This document shows positions 45,678 through 45,938 of a stretch of 45,938 nt of DNA, one piece after another. A program made the position numbers and the translations under genes. The DNA comes from Lelliottia nimipressuralis (GTDB lineage Bacteria; Pseudomonadota; Gammaproteobacteria; Enterobacterales; Enterobacteriaceae): NCBI RefSeq assembly GCF_004115925.1, contig NZ_SDDX01000028.1:1-45938 (forward strand), given 5' to 3'. Below the pieces are notes generated by a model. It worked only from the letters and a program-made list of their open reading frames with translations. It was not told the DNA's origin and ran no database searches. Position 1 is the first letter of the stretch. Each line of letters starts with the position of its first letter.

Positions 45678-45938
45678 ATGAGTGAACAAAGTCTGATACC
45701 GCTGCGGGACTGGAAAGCTCGCAGATTGCATTTCCCTATAACAATCACATGCCTGGTGAAACACGGGAAGCTCGGATACATACAACCGAGGCCTATTAAG
45801 ATTGGCAATCGTTGGTGTATCGACGAACAGGCAATTTATATCGGACCAGGCGCAACAGGTGTTGAACCGGAAATTCACAGTGACGACGACGAAATTTTGA
45901 GGGAGATCCTGAGCGATGTCGCCAAGGCCACGAAAAAA
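45678..45938 (+). CDS. xis: Excisionase (Xis-like), runs off the window
   Basis: At least 87 aa, open to the window edge. IPLRDWKARRLHFPITITCLVKHGKLGYIQPRPIKIGNRWCIDEQAIYIG is the winged-helix excisionase pattern seen in lambdoid phages. It bends attachment-site DNA to direct excision. The ATG at 45678 is one of two in-frame starts (the other at 45672). Confidence 0.8.
   Translation, partial: MSEQSLIPLRDWKARRLHFPITITCLVKHGKLGYIQPRPIKIGNRWCIDEQAIYIGPGATGVEPEIHSDDDEILREILSDVAKATKK
45916..45938 (+). CDS. int: Start of the integrase gene (partial)
   Basis: ATG at 45916 gives MSPRPRK, a very common start of lambda-type tyrosine integrases. GAGGGAG precedes it by ~11 bases and the frame overlaps the excisionase end, as is usual. 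Only seven codons are in the window. Confidence 0.65.

Overview
The window is most of an integrated, temperate, lambda-type siphovirus (prophage) of an enterobacterium. The Enterobacteriaceae assignment rests on perfect enterobacterial LexA boxes (CTG-N10-CAG), a perfect DnaA box (TTATCCACA), an Ail/Lom outer-membrane protein, and phage families typical of Escherichia, Klebsiella, Enterobacter and Cronobacter prophages (YdaS/YdaT, DUF1482, DUF4222, Ref, RecE N-terminal region, Rha). The genus cannot be decided from the sequence alone. The right edge stops seven codons into an integrase, so the attachment site on that side lies outside; no attachment site is evident at the left edge.

Layout. 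1-1.6 kb: an SOS-controlled leftward pair (79-aa protein and a UmuD'-like protein) and a small rightward gene. 1.6-24 kb, all leftward: the morphogenesis operon read from right to left, namely small and large terminase, portal, minor head protein, scaffold, major capsid protein with an out-of-frame Ig-like extension, connectors, tail terminator, major tail protein with an Ig-like domain, G/GT chaperones, tape measure, Lom, M, L, K, I, J, side fibre and fibre chaperone. 24-26 kb: two ParB-like genes, one fused to a methyltransferase domain. 26-29.2 kb: lysis region (holin, muramidase, lipoprotein, an amber-interrupted small gene), an orphan membrane protein, a tRNA-Ile(CAT) and tiny membrane peptides. 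29.3-29.5 kb: probable late promoter, short leader and terminator. 29.5-33.5 kb: Phd/Doc toxin-antitoxin, Rha with a C4-type antisense RNA leader, a likely late regulator, a cytosine methyltransferase and a Ref-type HNH nuclease. 34-38.5 kb: a second SOS-controlled S24-like protein and accessory genes with Ea22-type features, and a ParB protein. 38.9-39.9 kb: replication initiator gene containing the probable origin (six 23-bp iterons and a DnaA box). 40.2-41.4 kb: YdaT, YdaS and the divergent repressor. 41.4-45.9 kb, rightward: early operon with a RecE N-terminal-type protein, excisionase and the start of the integrase.

How it fits together: the repressor is flanked by two near-identical promoter-operators, one firing left into replication and late regulation and one firing right into recombination and excision. 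Late expression probably begins at the promoter near 29.47 kb and runs leftwards through lysis, packaging, head and tail, passing many intercistronic terminator-like hairpins, which implies antitermination.

The most notable features are recoding candidates in the morphogenesis operon: a canonical G/GT slip site; a capsid-to-Ig-domain -1 shift with a stem-loop seven bases downstream; a small terminase gene split at an A10 run; and a tape measure gene split at an A9 run. The last two may instead be homopolymer sequencing errors or mutations. Other points are the C4-type antisense RNA, two catalytically dead S24-type proteins under LexA boxes, and a RecE-family protein lacking the nuclease domain.
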